Origin: Porodaedalea pini
Taxonomy: Eukaryota; Basidiomycota; Agaricomycetes; Hymenochaetales; Hymenochaetaceae
Direction: 5' to 3'
Assembly (NCBI GenBank): GCA_002794775.1
Contig: NBAY01000096.1
Span: 1-64,000 of the forward strand
Length of the DNA: 64,000 bases
The translations under genes and the position numbers were made by a program. The notes under the pieces are model-generated. The model was not told where the DNA came from. It saw only the letters and a list, made by a program, of their open reading frames with translations, and did no database searches. Position 1 is the first letter of the stretch, and every line of letters begins with the position of its first letter. Shown here piece after piece: positions 1-10,783 of this stretch.

Positions 1-60
1 CTATCTCGCCATACGGATCATCCCATGAGCCACTAGCCTGAGGATCTGCAAGCAACTCAC

Positions 61-278
61 TTCCTCCTGATCTTTCCTGGATAGAATGCACGCCATTGAA
101 CGCTGTCGTCGGAGACCCATGGCTGTACGCTCTGCCAGAAGATGTCTTCCGGGAGATTGGGCGGGAGACGACGAACGACAGTCTTGAGCTTGTCAATCTG
201 CCGCCGATTGAGAGACTGCGCTCTTTTCTCCGAGCGTGACTTGTTCTTTGGCTTGCTGCTAGGCTCCGTCGCCGCCAT
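61..278 (-). CDS. UPF3: UPF3-like nonsense-mediated decay factor, first exon (partial)
   Basis: First coding exon of a gene running off the left edge. The 72 codons end in a stretch typical of the Smg4/UPF3 RRM-like domain: a basic Ser/Lys-rich leader, then KTVVRRLPPNLPEDIFWQSV and a WRAFYPGK segment. UPF3 bridges exon-junction complexes to UPF2/UPF1 in nonsense-mediated mRNA decay. I chose the ATG at 278-276 because the MAATEP start immediately precedes the basic leader. The exon ends before a good donor (GTGAGT on the minus strand, 60-55). Positions 60-1 form a plausible 60-nt intron whose last two bases on the minus strand are AG at the window edge. A LINE lies head-to-head 52 bp upstream. 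Family recognition is from the conserved N-terminal motif only. Confidence 0.72.
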
Positions 279-318
279 GATCAATGTGCTGCAGGAGTGG
301 CTGTTGTGCATCGACTAC

Positions 319-329
319 ATTCATGTCAC
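319..329. repeat. LINE target-site duplication, left copy
   Basis: ATTCATGTCAC here is repeated exactly at 6628-6638. The two copies bracket the LINE, whose ORF1 ATG is 73 bp inside the left edge and whose ORF2 stop is 150 bp inside the right edge. Confidence 0.85.
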
Positions 330-401
330 TTCTTGAACTCCTACCACCACCATCTGGACCGTGGGAATCTTGCAGTTACACTCGTCTTTTCTCCCTCTGC
401 T

Positions 402-2644
402 ATGGACAGCAAAATGCTGACCAGAGCTAAAGCCTCTCTCCATAAAACAAAGTCGTCTATTTCCCTTGCCAATCCCAAGGACCCCACCAAGTGTGAGGAG
501 TGTAAATTGGATCTCCCCTATCACAGTCGCAGCTGTGTTAGTGGCAAAGACAAGCTTTGCATCGTCTGTGGTCGCGATAAGACCTACAACCACAACGATG
601 CCGTATGCGAAACTGTAGCGAAGAACCGTGTTAACTGGTCCCCCGATGTCGAGGCGGATGCCCATGCCGCCGCCCTACGCAAGCAAGGGGATCTCCCCCC
701 CACCCCCATTATCGACTCACAATCTTCTCTCAAGCGCTCCAACTCGGAGGAAGAACATCACGTCCTACAGCCACCCGCTCGAATCGACGAAATCGTGGAC
801 ATGGAGGCCGACGACCTCTACGTCCCTAGCATAAGCCAAGCCCCTCAGATCGATAACGACATGGACGACATTTCCATTTCTGAATATGAGGATCCACAAA
901 TCGCCGAGCGAGTTTCGGCCTCATTTCAACAGCTGACTAACGAGACTATTCAACACATAACGACGCTCATTACTCAGCCGTCTTGGACTTCTCCCACGCC
1001 GTGGCATGACGATCCGATCCGTGCCGGCAAAGCCCTTGCGGACGTGGCCTCCAACCTCGTCTCTTGGGTCAGCAAAGCTCATTGTTTTGACGACGAAACT
1101 GTAAAAGAAAACAAAGCGAACGAAGGGCTTCAGGCCTTCCATTCTTCATACCGGATTCATTCTCCCGACTTCAAACATGTCTTTGACGACGTTCACGTTT
1201 CAGCACAGGCCATACGTGAACAACATATATCGACACGACGATATGTCGACTATGTCCCGCTCCATTCAATCTCTTACTTCTCTCGTTTCTTCTCTCGTTG
1301 ACAAAACCAACAATCTCGAAAAACAGCTTTCCCGCTCCTCTTCTTTTCCTTCTTCTGTCGCTAAACCCCCCATGCCGGCTAACAAACCACAGGTTAAATT
1401 CCTCCCTGACCCTATTGGTGCTCGCTTTGTCCAGGATAATCGGTTCCCTCCCGACCCCCTATCGCTAAACAACGTGTTCAGACCCCTAAGAACGGAAAGA
1501 CCGACTATGCCGCAGCCATCTCCAACACACGCGTCCCGGGATCAGGCTATCGCATGAGCTCTGAAGGAGTCATTTATGCGCCTGATGGATATGCCCATTC
1601 AGCACACAATGCCCCAGACCGGGCGGCACAACCATTTATCACCCGAAGGTCGAATCCGTTGGGACGGACAGAGACGGATTCACCACAGTCACCTATGCGA
1701 AAGCGGCACAAAAGAAACCAAAGACTACCCCAACCAAAGTGTCACGCGCTACTGTCGAGAACCCTGACGGGGAAATTTCCACAGTCCCTGTCAACCGGTC
1801 TAACGGATCGGTCAATATTCGTACTTCCAATATCAAGCGGGTTTACTTCTCCCTACCTGGGGACCTCGCTGTCCGTCCACTTACACAATCCGTTAAGAAT
1901 GCGGTGAGGACTGGCCTTAAAGGCAATCCTCTTTTCAAGCATTTGGTGGTCCTGAACGTCGAGTACACCTCGAATAGCAACCTCTTGATTTCATTCACTA
2001 ACATTCGTTTGGATTTCGACGCTAATTACCCTTCCCTTGCTACTCAGCTTAGCCACATCATTAACATCAGTGGGGCGAAACCGTTTATCCCGTCCCCACA
2101 ATTCAAGATGGTCATTCCTGGAGTCCCCGTTTATGACAGGGAATCCAAACTCATTTACAGCGAATCTGACCTCTTTAACGAAATTTCAGCTCTCCCCCAA
2201 TTCGAAGGACGAGAGTTCATGTTCTCGCCCAGGTTTATGTCGTTGCCGGAACGTCTCAACGAGCGCGACTATTGCAATGTGTCAGTTATCATGAAAGACC
2301 CTGACCGTCTTTCCTTCGATCACTTTTTCCTACACGGCAACCGTTCGGTTCCGGTCTTTGGCATTATCCGTCGCCTTGAAGAGATGAAGGCGCGCCCGAC
2401 AATTAACCAATGTGACAACTGCCACCGCCTAGGACATCCCGCCTCCAAGTGTCGTTCAGTAGCTCGCTGTGCGATCTGTTCGGAAACGCACCGTACCGCA
2501 GTACACGTCGCCAAATGTGCCCCATGTACCGCCTCCAACAACCTTCAGTGCGAGCACTTCGCGCTTTGCATCAATTGCCATGGCAATCACAGCGCTCGGT
2601 CTTCGGACTGCCCTGCACGTCATAATTATCGTTCTCCCTATTAA
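402..2644 (+). pseudogene. LINE ORF1 (Gag-like, zinc knuckles), frameshifted
   Basis: Starts at ATG 402 (MDSKMLTRAKASLHK). A Cys-rich patch (CEECKLDLPYHSRSC ... CIVCGRDK) is followed by an acidic linker, a Leu-rich coiled-coil-like segment near 1270-1330, a Lys-rich TYAKAAQKKPK stretch near 1690, an RNA-binding-like core, and three C-terminal zinc knuckles (CDNCHRLGHPASKC, a CAIC variant, CINCHGNH...C). The coding signal moves between frames: frame of 402 to about 1230, next frame to about 1480, back to the first to about 1640, then the third frame to the stop at 2642-2644. That requires about three small indels, the second near a C-run at 1455-1459. Its presumed role is to coat the LINE RNA and act as nucleic-acid chaperone. 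ORF2 starts 5 nt after the ORF1 stop. Confidence 0.75.
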
Positions 2645-2649
2645 TTCCT

Positions 2650-5600
2650 ATGTCCGTCACGATTTCAGTTCTTTCCCTTAATATTCGCAATTCTTCACCC
2701 TCGTTTGATTTCCTTTTTCGCTCATTTTCGTCTTCCGGGTCAGCCCCGGACATCGTCTGTTTACAAGAGGTCCCTGTCATCCAGAGGATTCTCCCGTCCA
2801 AATCTGACCCGGCAGGGGGTTGCAAGTTCGCTTCTCGCAACCATGTCCCGTATACCGCTTTTCTCCCACCCATTCCTGGCAAACCTCGTTGTTGTACTTA
2901 CGTCCATTCTCGACTCGTTCATCGGGTCTCACTCTTTCAAACCCCCAACCCGTCTCCTAATATTTCAGTTATCGCGATTTCTCGCGATCTCCCTACCCCG
3001 TTGTTCTTATGGAATGTTTACAGCTCCCCATCCCTTCATGAATTCGAATCCAACCTACCACTTCTTAATTCCGTCTCCAATATTTTCGTTGGGGACTTCA
3101 ACCGTCATTCGGTTTTATGGTCACTCCCTACACAATCCCTTCATCTTACCCAGTCCAATGCATTCACTGACTGGATCCGTGACGCTGGTCTTACGGTGTG
3201 CAACCCACCAGACCAACCTACTTATTATAACCGTTCTACCAATCATCGTTCCGTCCTTGATCTTGTTTTGTCATCAGACGACTTTTCAGCCCAAATCTTA
3301 GAATCTATCGTTATTTCCGATCCTTCCTTTATTACCTCTTCAGATCATTACCCTATTTCGTTCTCTTTTAACCTAAACTTTCTCGCTACCCCCTCTCAAC
3401 CCCCTCTTCGCTCCATTCGTTCTAACGATTTGCCATGCTTCGTCTCTGAATTTTGTGATTCTAAACTTTTTTCTTTCGACCTTTCAAATGTTGATTCGCC
3501 AAAGTCGCTGGACGACTTACTCTTTTCCTTTCAAGAATCCTTTTCTTCTTTCGCCAAGGTGTTCCTCCGCAAGCGTAAACCACGCACATACTTCGGCCCC
3601 AACGCCTGGTGGTCAGAAGCCTGTTCCAAACTTTATCGGGACCACTGTCACAACCCCTCTGCTGCGTCGAAACACCTGCTGGACGTCGAATTGTCCAGAG
3701 CCAAAACCGCCTTTTTTGGAGCTCGCCTTCAAAGCTCCGATCAACACACTATCTGGCACCGACAGTTCACAGGCGTCGCATGCCGACGTGCCCCTATCGG
3801 TGCCCTCCGAATGCCTAATGGATCCTTCTCGTTAACCGAGAACGACAAATCCACCTTATTTCGCAACACATTCTTTCCGCCTTTAGCAATGCAGCCAGAG
3901 CCGGTGAACCTGCCCGCTCTTACAGACAGCCCGAAAGTTTCCACGAATGATGTGCTTAACGCGCTCCGCGGAGTCGATAAAGATACGAGCCCTGGCAACA
4001 ACCACATCTCGTACCAACACCTCGCCCTGCTGGTCGAATTCCAGGGACAATTTTTTGCGGACCTTTTTTCTAAATGTCTCGAATTAGGTCATTTTCCGTT
4101 CACTTTCAAAACATCTTTGGTTACTTTCATTCCCAAGCCCAAACGCACTGATTTCTCGGTGCCCAGGGCTTTCCGACCCATCACTTTGGTGGACACAATC
4201 GGTAAACTCTTCGAACACGTCCTCTTTAACTTTCTCCAACCATTCTTTGAAAAAAATAATCTCCTTCCCGATTCTCAACATGGATGCCGCAAACATCGGT
4301 CTTCCCTTACCGCTTGTTATGAATTACTCTCTTTTATTCTTTCTGATCCGTTTATTGTGGCCGGCAAGGCAGTCCCGGGCAAGGCCCACCTTCGCCACCG
4401 ACACCTTATTACATCAATCCTCACCGTTGATATTCAAGGTTTCTTTGACAATATTTCCCATTCTCTCCTTCTTAACAAACTTATCCGTTCTAACGTCCAC
4501 CCCAATTTCATTCACGTTCTAGCCGCTTGGCTTTCGGATCGCCCCATTTCACTTCATTTCAATAATTTCTTTTCTACACCATTCATTAAACCCAATCGCG
4601 GGGTCCCGCAGGGTTCTCCTCTATCCCCCCTCATTTCAATCTTTGCGTCGTCCGACGTCATTTTTTCTTATTACAATCGTTTCGGATCACACCGTCCTTT
4701 ATTCGCATACATGGATGATCACCTCCTTTCCGCCAAGTCGCTTAGCCTTCGGACCAATTTGATGCGCTTGCGCAATCAATTCTCCTTCCTTTCCTCTCAA
4801 TTTCAGGCGATTGGTTTATCAATTGATCCCAACGCCATCAAACTTCTTCACATCCTCCCTCATCCCAAAATTGCCCGCTTTCTCTTTCAACCTTTTTTGA
4901 ACAACCCTTCACAACCCTCTTCCCCTTCTCTTACTCTACCGGGTGACCTAACCATCCCACCGGCCCAACACCTAACATGGCTCGGAGTCATTTTTTCTTT
5001 TGACCTGTCGCCCAAACTTCACTTTCAGGCTCGCGCCAACAAAGCGCTTTCCACTCTTCACCAGCGTTCCTTTCTTTTCAACTCTTCAAACGGTTCATTC
5101 TTTCAATACGCTCGCCTTTTATATTTCGGTCTCGTTCGTTCTGTCGCTATCTATGGCGCAGTCCTTTTTCCCAACTCCGCTTTCATTCTTTCCCTACTAC
5201 AACCTGTTCAAAATCGATTCCTTCATACTATTACCCATCATTCTATATTGCCATCTATTGCAGAATCGGTCTTTTCAATTCCCCCTCTTGACCTTTTCGT
5301 TCGTGTACTTGCACAACGTTTCGTTCTTTCCTATTTCTCTCATTCTAAACATTCACCTAACCAAAAAAGCTACCTATACGACGTCCTTCTTCCAGACATT
5401 CCCATTCCTAAAACCCCTTCTTACCCTGTTTTCGTCCCGGTTCATTCCAGACTCATACATACCCCAACACCATCGCCCGACCAACGCCAGAAGGCTATCC
5501 GCTCATTCAATTCGTTTTACTTGCGTCCTCCTCCTTACCAATACTTTATCTTCACAGACGGTTCTATCATCCCAGACAACGAAGGCACCGCCATCGGGGG

Positions 5601-6477
5601 CCATGGTTACGTTATTATGCATGATCACCGCGAACTTGCTGTCTTTTCTTCAGCAGCGCACTCTCGCTCGAACATCTTGTTCGAGGAGCAGGAAGCGCTC
5701 ATCGCAGCCTTACACCGAATATCCTCTCTTCTCACAAAATGTTCCACACCGGTGCACATCCACATCGTCACCGACTCGCTTAACTGCGCAAACCTCATCT
5801 TTTCCGACGACCACAATCACTCGGATTTCATCATCCTCTTTCGTCGCCTATGTGGAATATTCTTAGCCTTACACCACCCTGCGTCACATATCGCGGTCCA
5901 GTGGCTTCCCTCTCATAGAGGCGTCCTGGGCAATTCAAAAGCCGATAAATTAGCCAAAGACGCCGCTTCCAACCACAATCGGGAGCCCATTCCGGTCTCA
6001 TTACCGAACCTCAACGCGCAACTACAACTTGATCTTCTTCGCGAGTGGAAGGCCCGCTTAGTTAATTTGCGTGGCCATCGTTCCATCACCGAACCCACAT
6101 CGTTCATCCTTTACCCTACTCGATCATTTCGCGCATTCCTCAAACTGTCTCCTGAGAAGAGGATATCTCGCCTAGTTCACGGACGCGCGGTTAGCATTCT
6201 GCTAAACGCGCTTGACCTGCATATTCGTAACCTCAAACCCCGTTGCCCGGACCCCCTCTGCGTCAAGCATGATGTCCGTCATCTTTTGAACATTTGTCCT
6301 TTTTTTGCGCACATACGTAATGGCCTTTTTCATAAACGCATCTTACCCATTCATTTCCCTGATTGGTTTAACCCCAATAATTTCATGTTACTCTTAAAAT
6401 TTGCTTATTTTTCCTTTTGTCGTCCTCCCGACGCTATGCCACTTTTCTCAGAGCTCCCACTTCCATACCACTTCTAA
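2650..6477 (+). CDS. LINE ORF2: endonuclease / reverse transcriptase / RNase H polyprotein
   Basis: A 1275-residue open frame. The N-terminus is an APE-like endonuclease with a CLQEV acid, VGDFNRHS, a DLVLSSDD segment and a final SSDHYPISF. Reverse transcriptase follows, with IPKPKRTDFSVPRAFRPITL, a DIQGFFDNISH motif, GVPQGSPLSP and the catalytic AYMDDHL box. RNase H begins at FTDGSI, with a TDSLN acid and a VQWLPSHRG ... KADKLAKDAA ending, so its acidic residues are present. A C-terminal CCHC-type knuckle (CPDPLC ... RHLLNIC) closes the protein. All catalytic boxes I can recognise are intact. It would nick target DNA and prime cDNA synthesis there (target-primed reverse transcription). The TAA of ORF1 and this ATG are 5 nt apart, suggesting termination-reinitiation. 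Confidence 0.93.
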   Translation: MSVTISVLSLNIRNSSPSFDFLFRSFSSSGSAPDIVCLQEVPVIQRILPSKSDPAGGCKFASRNHVPYTAFLPPIPGKPRCCTYVHSRLVHRVSLFQTPNPSPNISVIAISRDLPTPLFLWNVYSSPSLHEFESNLPLLNSVSNIFVGDFNRHSVLWSLPTQSLHLTQSNAFTDWIRDAGLTVCNPPDQPTYYNRSTNHRSVLDLVLSSDDFSAQILESIVISDPSFITSSDHYPISFSFNLNFLATPSQPPLRSIRSNDLPCFVSEFCDSKLFSFDLSNVDSPKSLDDLLFSFQESFSSFAKVFLRKRKPRTYFGPNAWWSEACSKLYRDHCHNPSAASKHLLDVELSRAKTAFFGARLQSSDQHTIWHRQFTGVACRRAPIGALRMPNGSFSLTENDKSTLFRNTFFPPLAMQPEPVNLPALTDSPKVSTNDVLNALRGVDKDTSPGNNHISYQHLALLVEFQGQFFADLFSKCLELGHFPFTFKTSLVTFIPKPKRTDFSVPRAFRPITLVDTIGKLFEHVLFNFLQPFFEKNNLLPDSQHGCRKHRSSLTACYELLSFILSDPFIVAGKAVPGKAHLRHRHLITSILTVDIQGFFDNISHSLLLNKLIRSNVHPNFIHVLAAWLSDRPISLHFNNFFSTPFIKPNRGVPQGSPLSPLISIFASSDVIFSYYNRFGSHRPLFAYMDDHLLSAKSLSLRTNLMRLRNQFSFLSSQFQAIGLSIDPNAIKLLHILPHPKIARFLFQPFLNNPSQPSSPSLTLPGDLTIPPAQHLTWLGVIFSFDLSPKLHFQARANKALSTLHQRSFLFNSSNGSFFQYARLLYFGLVRSVAIYGAVLFPNSAFILSLLQPVQNRFLHTITHHSILPSIAESVFSIPPLDLFVRVLAQRFVLSYFSHSKHSPNQKSYLYDVLLPDIPIPKTPSYPVFVPVHSRLIHTPTPSPDQRQKAIRSFNSFYLRPPPYQYFIFTDGSIIPDNEGTAIGGHGYVIMHDHRELAVFSSAAHSRSNILFEEQEALIAALHRISSLLTKCSTPVHIHIVTDSLNCANLIFSDDHNHSDFIILFRRLCGIFLALHHPASHIAVQWLPSHRGVLGNSKADKLAKDAASNHNREPIPVSLPNLNAQLQLDLLREWKARLVNLRGHRSITEPTSFILYPTRSFRAFLKLSPEKRISRLVHGRAVSILLNALDLHIRNLKPRCPDPLCVKHDVRHLLNICPFFAHIRNGLFHKRILPIHFPDWFNPNNFMLLLKFAYFSFCRPPDAMPLFSELPLPYHF

Positions 6478-6627
6478 TCTCCCTTACAATACCCTGTACC
6501 CTCACTCCCAGTCTAGCCAACATTCCCTCGAGCACTTCGTCCATTTCTTTTCTCGTTTTCGTAGTTAGGTCTTGTTTTCCGAGCGGTTGGATATCTGTTG
6601 ATAAGTAGATAGCAGATGCATTATACA

Positions 6628-6638
6628 ATTCATGTCAC
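6628..6638. repeat. LINE target-site duplication, right copy
   Basis: Exact copy of ATTCATGTCAC at 319-329. Joining left flank to right flank gives ...GTCACGTGCC, so the empty site would have contained a CACGTG box. Confidence 0.85.
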
Positions 6639-7228
6639 GTGCCGGTCATGAGACTGATACGTTCAGCGACACGTCGGAGTTTGAACTGAACATGACTGGA
6701 ATCGAGCCAAAGAGAGAAACGTGGCTCTAAATCTCTTCTGCGGCTACACGCTTGATGAAATTCTAGTCAACGAGACTGTTCTAAAAGTAATTCGATGTGT
6801 CTGCAGGGATATATAATATAGAGGAGCGGGATTCGCTCACTCCGCGATAGAATGAGCTGAGGTACATCATACCCCTTGCTTGAAAAAGATAAGTAACGAT
6901 GAATACATGTGCACCAGTGACTACATAGTCACGACGTGTCGAATTCTGAATGCAACAAAAACAGAATGAGAGAAATGAACAGACACATTTGGCATATCCG
7001 TGACACCACTGTTGCGAAGGAAGTAATAGCCGATCGTATCTTGCCCGAAAACTCTGTCAAGCACTCTTGAATTACTTTATAGCATTGAGATTTCAGACAA
7101 ATCCAATGACATATAATTCTTAGAGAAGTTTGCGCACAAATGATACTAGTACATTTAAAGTTAGGAAGATGGCACATCAGATTCACATGCACCAGTGGCG
7201 GCAGTGAGTATCCATGCAGAAAACCCAT
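6639..7228. other. Intergenic, nothing recognised
   Basis: AT-rich spacer between the LINE and the 3' end of P450 copy A. It presumably holds the displaced upstream region of the UPF3-like gene. I see no coding exon or repeat I can name. Confidence 0.5.
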
Positions 7229-9528
7229 CTATTCGGAAGATTCAACAGCCTGACAGACAACCGTAGCAATTTTGTCTGAGCGAGGCGTCAACACGTATTT
7301 GAATGGCTTAGGGTGCCTAAAGATACTATTAGGCTGTACATCGTGCAAGTGTTGGAAATGACAATTACCTGATGAAATTAGGCGTATAATCGATTTCCGG
7401 AGTAATCGGTCTTCCATGCTCGTCAAGTGTTTTCAAGACGTTGAACGCCGAGAGGATAGATGCGACGCCTATGAAGATCTGAGTAACCATATTAGACCAT
7501 CAACAAGCAAGTAGCATTCACTTGTGACTTACCGAGTTACTCGCGAAGTGCCGGCCCGGACAGATCCTATCCGCCAGATGAGCGAGCCATACGGATTGAT
7601 GATACTGAATGGAATGGTTTCACCGTCTGCCAATTCCAAAGACTATTTTGTGCACGTCCAGAGGAGGCTCTTTTCCTTCTGAGGGTAGCCAGCGCTCTGG
7701 TACAAATTTGTCTGGCTCAGGGTACTCCACTGGGTCGTTTAGAATAGCCCTTCGAGACTTAGTTAGATAATACTATGGCTAGATAGTTGAATTGAGCTCT
7801 GGATAATGCACCATAAGTTAGGGAGTACTGTCGCGCCAGCGGGAATTAGATATCCATTATACTCGTCATCCTCAGTCGCCGAATGTACCATGCCTGCGAT
7901 TACTTTCAATGACAGGCTCGAAAAGTAAACAGGACAGACTCGCCAAGAGGAGATACGATTTGCCATCTTACAGACAGTCGAACACGCCTCTGATCAACGC
8001 GAGGTAATATAAAATATTATGATAGCGAAATGCTCACCTTAAGGATTCCTTACAGACCGCCTCAATATATGGCAAATTCGGACGGTCTTCGAATGACGGA
8101 AGGTTATCCTTCCCAACCACCCTATCAAGTTCATTTTGTGCGCGACGTTGAACATCAGGATGGAGCAGCATAGCGAGAAAGAATGTCTGCATCGCAGAGA
8201 TGGTCTATGTCAATGATATCAGTATGAGAAGGTACTACTTGATCTTTTCGAATCACCGTATCAGCGCCGCCTAGAAAGCAATGTTTTGAGACATCGGAAA
8301 ACATCACACGAGTACTGAGAAGACTGACCTGCGTACGTAACGCCCGTGATTCTAGCAATAAGCGTCTCATCCGTTACGACCTCGTCACCGGCCAATTTCG
8401 CTTCGGAGAGCTTGCTGATCATCGAAGGTACAGCCGTTCCGTCCAGCTATGAGATTATTATTTCAATTTAGCGCGTTAGCACGCATCACATAACTAAGCT
8501 TACGAGTTTCTGTTTCGCCATCTTATACGGCTTATGATACATGGCCATTGAGTGCTTGTAGCCTTCTTTTGCAATTTTATGGAATCCAGCGCCCGGGAAC
8601 CAAGCGGGCAAATACCGTAACCAAGGGAAAGCATTAACGAGGAAGAACCCCTCCGCTTCGGCAAACGCTTCCATGCCCTTTTCTGCGAGCTTGACATACG
8701 GGTCATCCTTCTCCTCGACTGCATACCAGTTGACATACAATCAGCCATCGCAGAAAATAGGTAGGAAAGAAAGGTGACTCAGTAATGTACCTTTGTAGCC
8801 ATAGGATATCATTAAAATCATTTCGCCTGCTGAGCTATGACACAATGAGTGATCGAAGTTCTGGTTTATAAAATGAAAACGACACACTGTCGAATAAGCT
8901 CAAAATATCTGTCAGGAGTCTTCAATAGTCCTTCAAGCACCTTATGTATAGATCGCGTCTGAAGTTCGATGTAGTCGCCGATGGCGGTAGGCTGGAAAAA
9001 GCGATGTAATAACTGTCTTGACTTTTTCAGCTCATCCCCGTACGGCATCAGTGCCGGAAACCAGCCCCAGCCTTGGCTGAACGACAGCAGGAGTTATATT
9101 TTAGTTATCGCATCGGAAGATCAATGTCAGAATAGTACATACAGGTCGATCATGACGTTCGTGGGCCGTGACGAGTAATTAGAACCCCGTTTCTCGAACA
9201 AGTCAGTCACCGACTGATAGGTGTTTAAGAAGACAAAAGGGGTTCCGAAGTTCTCGACATAGACCACAGGACCTTTAGCGTGAGGGACTGAGTCAGACAT
9301 GCAGAAAGAGGGCTGCATCCGACAGCGCCTACCGTATTTTTCTCCCCATTTTTGTGCCGCCTTCCATTCTTCTGTCTTTGGCATATCAAGGACGTTCCCT
9401 ACCAAGGGCAGCCCATTCGGACCCGGCGGGAGGGGTGGCCTGCTGCGGTTCTTGTGCCATGATTGGAGCAGGCGCAGACAAGCCAGAGCACAGACCATCG
9501 CAGCAGCGTTAACGAGAGAATAGAGCAT
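7229..9528 (-). CDS. Cytochrome P450, copy A (intact)
   Basis: A membrane-anchored heme-thiolate monooxygenase by family. ATG 9528 opens a hydrophobic N-terminal anchor (LVNAAAMVCALACLRLLQSW), then the proline-rich hinge PPLPPGPNGLPLVGN. Exons continue through MPYGDELKKSRQLLH (C helix), a 14-nt exon encoding GGADT (I helix), YIEAVCKESLR (K-helix ExxR), FVPERWLP (PERF-like), and FGIGR|RICPGRHFA (heme loop with Cys ligand), where the bar marks an intron. The frame ends at stop 7229. I followed all junctions and found no stop or frame break. The intron after the 23-nt WQIVSPLG exon starts with GC (gcgagt). It shares the 14-exon plan of copies C and H. The family resembles fungal O-methylsterigmatocystin oxidoreductase-like CYPs; the substrate is unknown. 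Confidence 0.88.
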
Positions 9529-9586
9529 GAGTGCGCTGACCGAGGCTCTAAGGGATGGAGGAGACAGGAGTCGTTCAAACAGCCAG

Positions 9587-9593
9587 TATATAA
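9587..9593 (-). promoter_or_regulatory. TATA box of P450 copy A
   Basis: TATATAA-type element 59-65 bp upstream of ATG 9528, at the same distance as the TATA box of copy C. Confidence 0.6.
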
Positions 9594-10040
9594 GCGCAAG
9601 TTAACAATAATCACCGCTCGGAGGAGTTGAAACCGGAAGTTTTCTTCTGTCATTCAAATTCGTATAAATATACTTGTGCCTTCGCCCTGTCATTGCTGAA
9701 CTTACTCGAAATATCAAGCGCTGCGCAAAGCCGAGGCATCTCTGCGTGGGAGCCATTTAATGTTTTCCCCCAGTCTATTCATAGCCATTCAAGCTGCCTC
9801 GGCGATGCAATCCTTTGCCGGATGAAAGGTGGGTTTACATGGAGCTCCGAGAACTTCGAAATGAAAAACACGATCCTGGAGACTTGCAAGCATAAGTAGC
9901 ACACTAGAGCAGATGGAAGGAAACACTATAGCCTCGATACTATTATATTTGATGCAAGACGACTGATCAGTGCTTGACGAGCAGGAACGGCACAAGGTCG
10001 AGAGCTAGGTCCATCTCCCTGGCAGATCGGTATGGCGCAT

Positions 10041-10406
10041 CTAGGCTTCACAGTACAGGCCTTGTTGGCAATAGGTATTTGGCGACGGGCTAGAGTTCAA
10101 TGTGCCAGATGACTTGGATGAGGACAGCGACCCCCTTGTCTTCCTCCGCGTAAACTCCGTGCCATCTACAAGAGTCTCGACTTTCCACCGCGAAGGTTCA
10201 TCCGTGACTAGATCCGACCACGCTAGGCCAACTGCTCTTTCGAACGCACTGAGTGCGCAAGAATAACAGAGTTGATTGTTGATCATCATGTTGCTCGGCT
10301 TCAAAGTCATACGCATATGGGAGCGACGACGCCTGTCCTTCTGATTGTCTTCCGCAAGAACATATCTGTCACTGTAAGGACTCCGGTATAACTGGTTGGC
10401 AAACAC
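10041..10406 (-). CDS. Hypothetical ORF between P450 A and bHLH pseudogene 1
   Basis: A 121-codon open frame with no family I recognise; it has a WKVETLVDGTEFTRR segment and a Ser-rich end. A diverged copy of the surrounding DNA lies at about 12980-13320 in the same orientation, where the frame is not kept, so this may be the remnant of a third gene of the duplicated unit. The rest of 9640-10780 holds no clear exon. Confidence 0.25.
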   Translation of the reverse strand: MFANQLYRSPYSDRYVLAEDNQKDRRRRSHMRMTLKPSNMMINNQLCYSCALSAFERAVGLAWSDLVTDEPSRWKVETLVDGTEFTRRKTRGSLSSSKSSGTLNSSPSPNTYCQQGLYCEA

Positions 10407-10783
10407 TACAGAAGCACAGCCAAATGCCGTCCGGAGAGCGGGTAGGTCGCGTCGTGAATTCGTGATGAATTTTCAGCAAATTCGTCTTGCAGACTCGAGG
10501 AACAAAAGGTGATTTGTACCTGGGGTGCCTACATAAGAGAGAGAAGTAGAGTCTGCACGCGGTCGCGATGGCACAATCTTCATCACTCGGCAAACGGTCA
10601 CATGATACGTTTCGACATAAGAACAAACAACAGTGCTTGAGCATGCATGTACATCCCAGCTCCCCAACATACAGGAATACTAAAGCACACCTATAACCAT
10701 TCCCCAAACAACCAATTCAGCGCCGAAGCCATCGACCCGATCCTAAGCAGGCTCTCGAGATCAAGTCCATCTCACTGCCAGAC

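Larger units (their letters stand above)
330..6627 (+). mobile_element. Full-length non-LTR retrotransposon (LINE), about 6.3 kb
   Basis: The element has a ~70-bp 5' UTR, a Gag-like ORF1 with zinc knuckles, an ORF2 with APE-type endonuclease, reverse transcriptase, RNase H and a C-terminal zinc knuckle, and a 150-bp 3' UTR. It is bounded by an 11-bp direct repeat. This order, including RNase H, fits fungal Tad1/I-like LINEs. No poly(A) tail is visible; the 3' end is ...ATTATACAA. It is not 5'-truncated, which is uncommon for a LINE copy. ORF2 is open over its whole length, so the insertion may be young. ORF1 needs several frame changes, so this copy is probably non-autonomous unless those are assembly errors. 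Confidence 0.88.

Noticed and set aside
5000..5866. 288-codon ORF in another frame of the LINE
   Set aside because: Shadow of ORF2, which carries all the domain motifs.
6600..6638. Poly(A) tail of the LINE
   Set aside because: No A-run; the element ends ATTATACAA before the target repeat.
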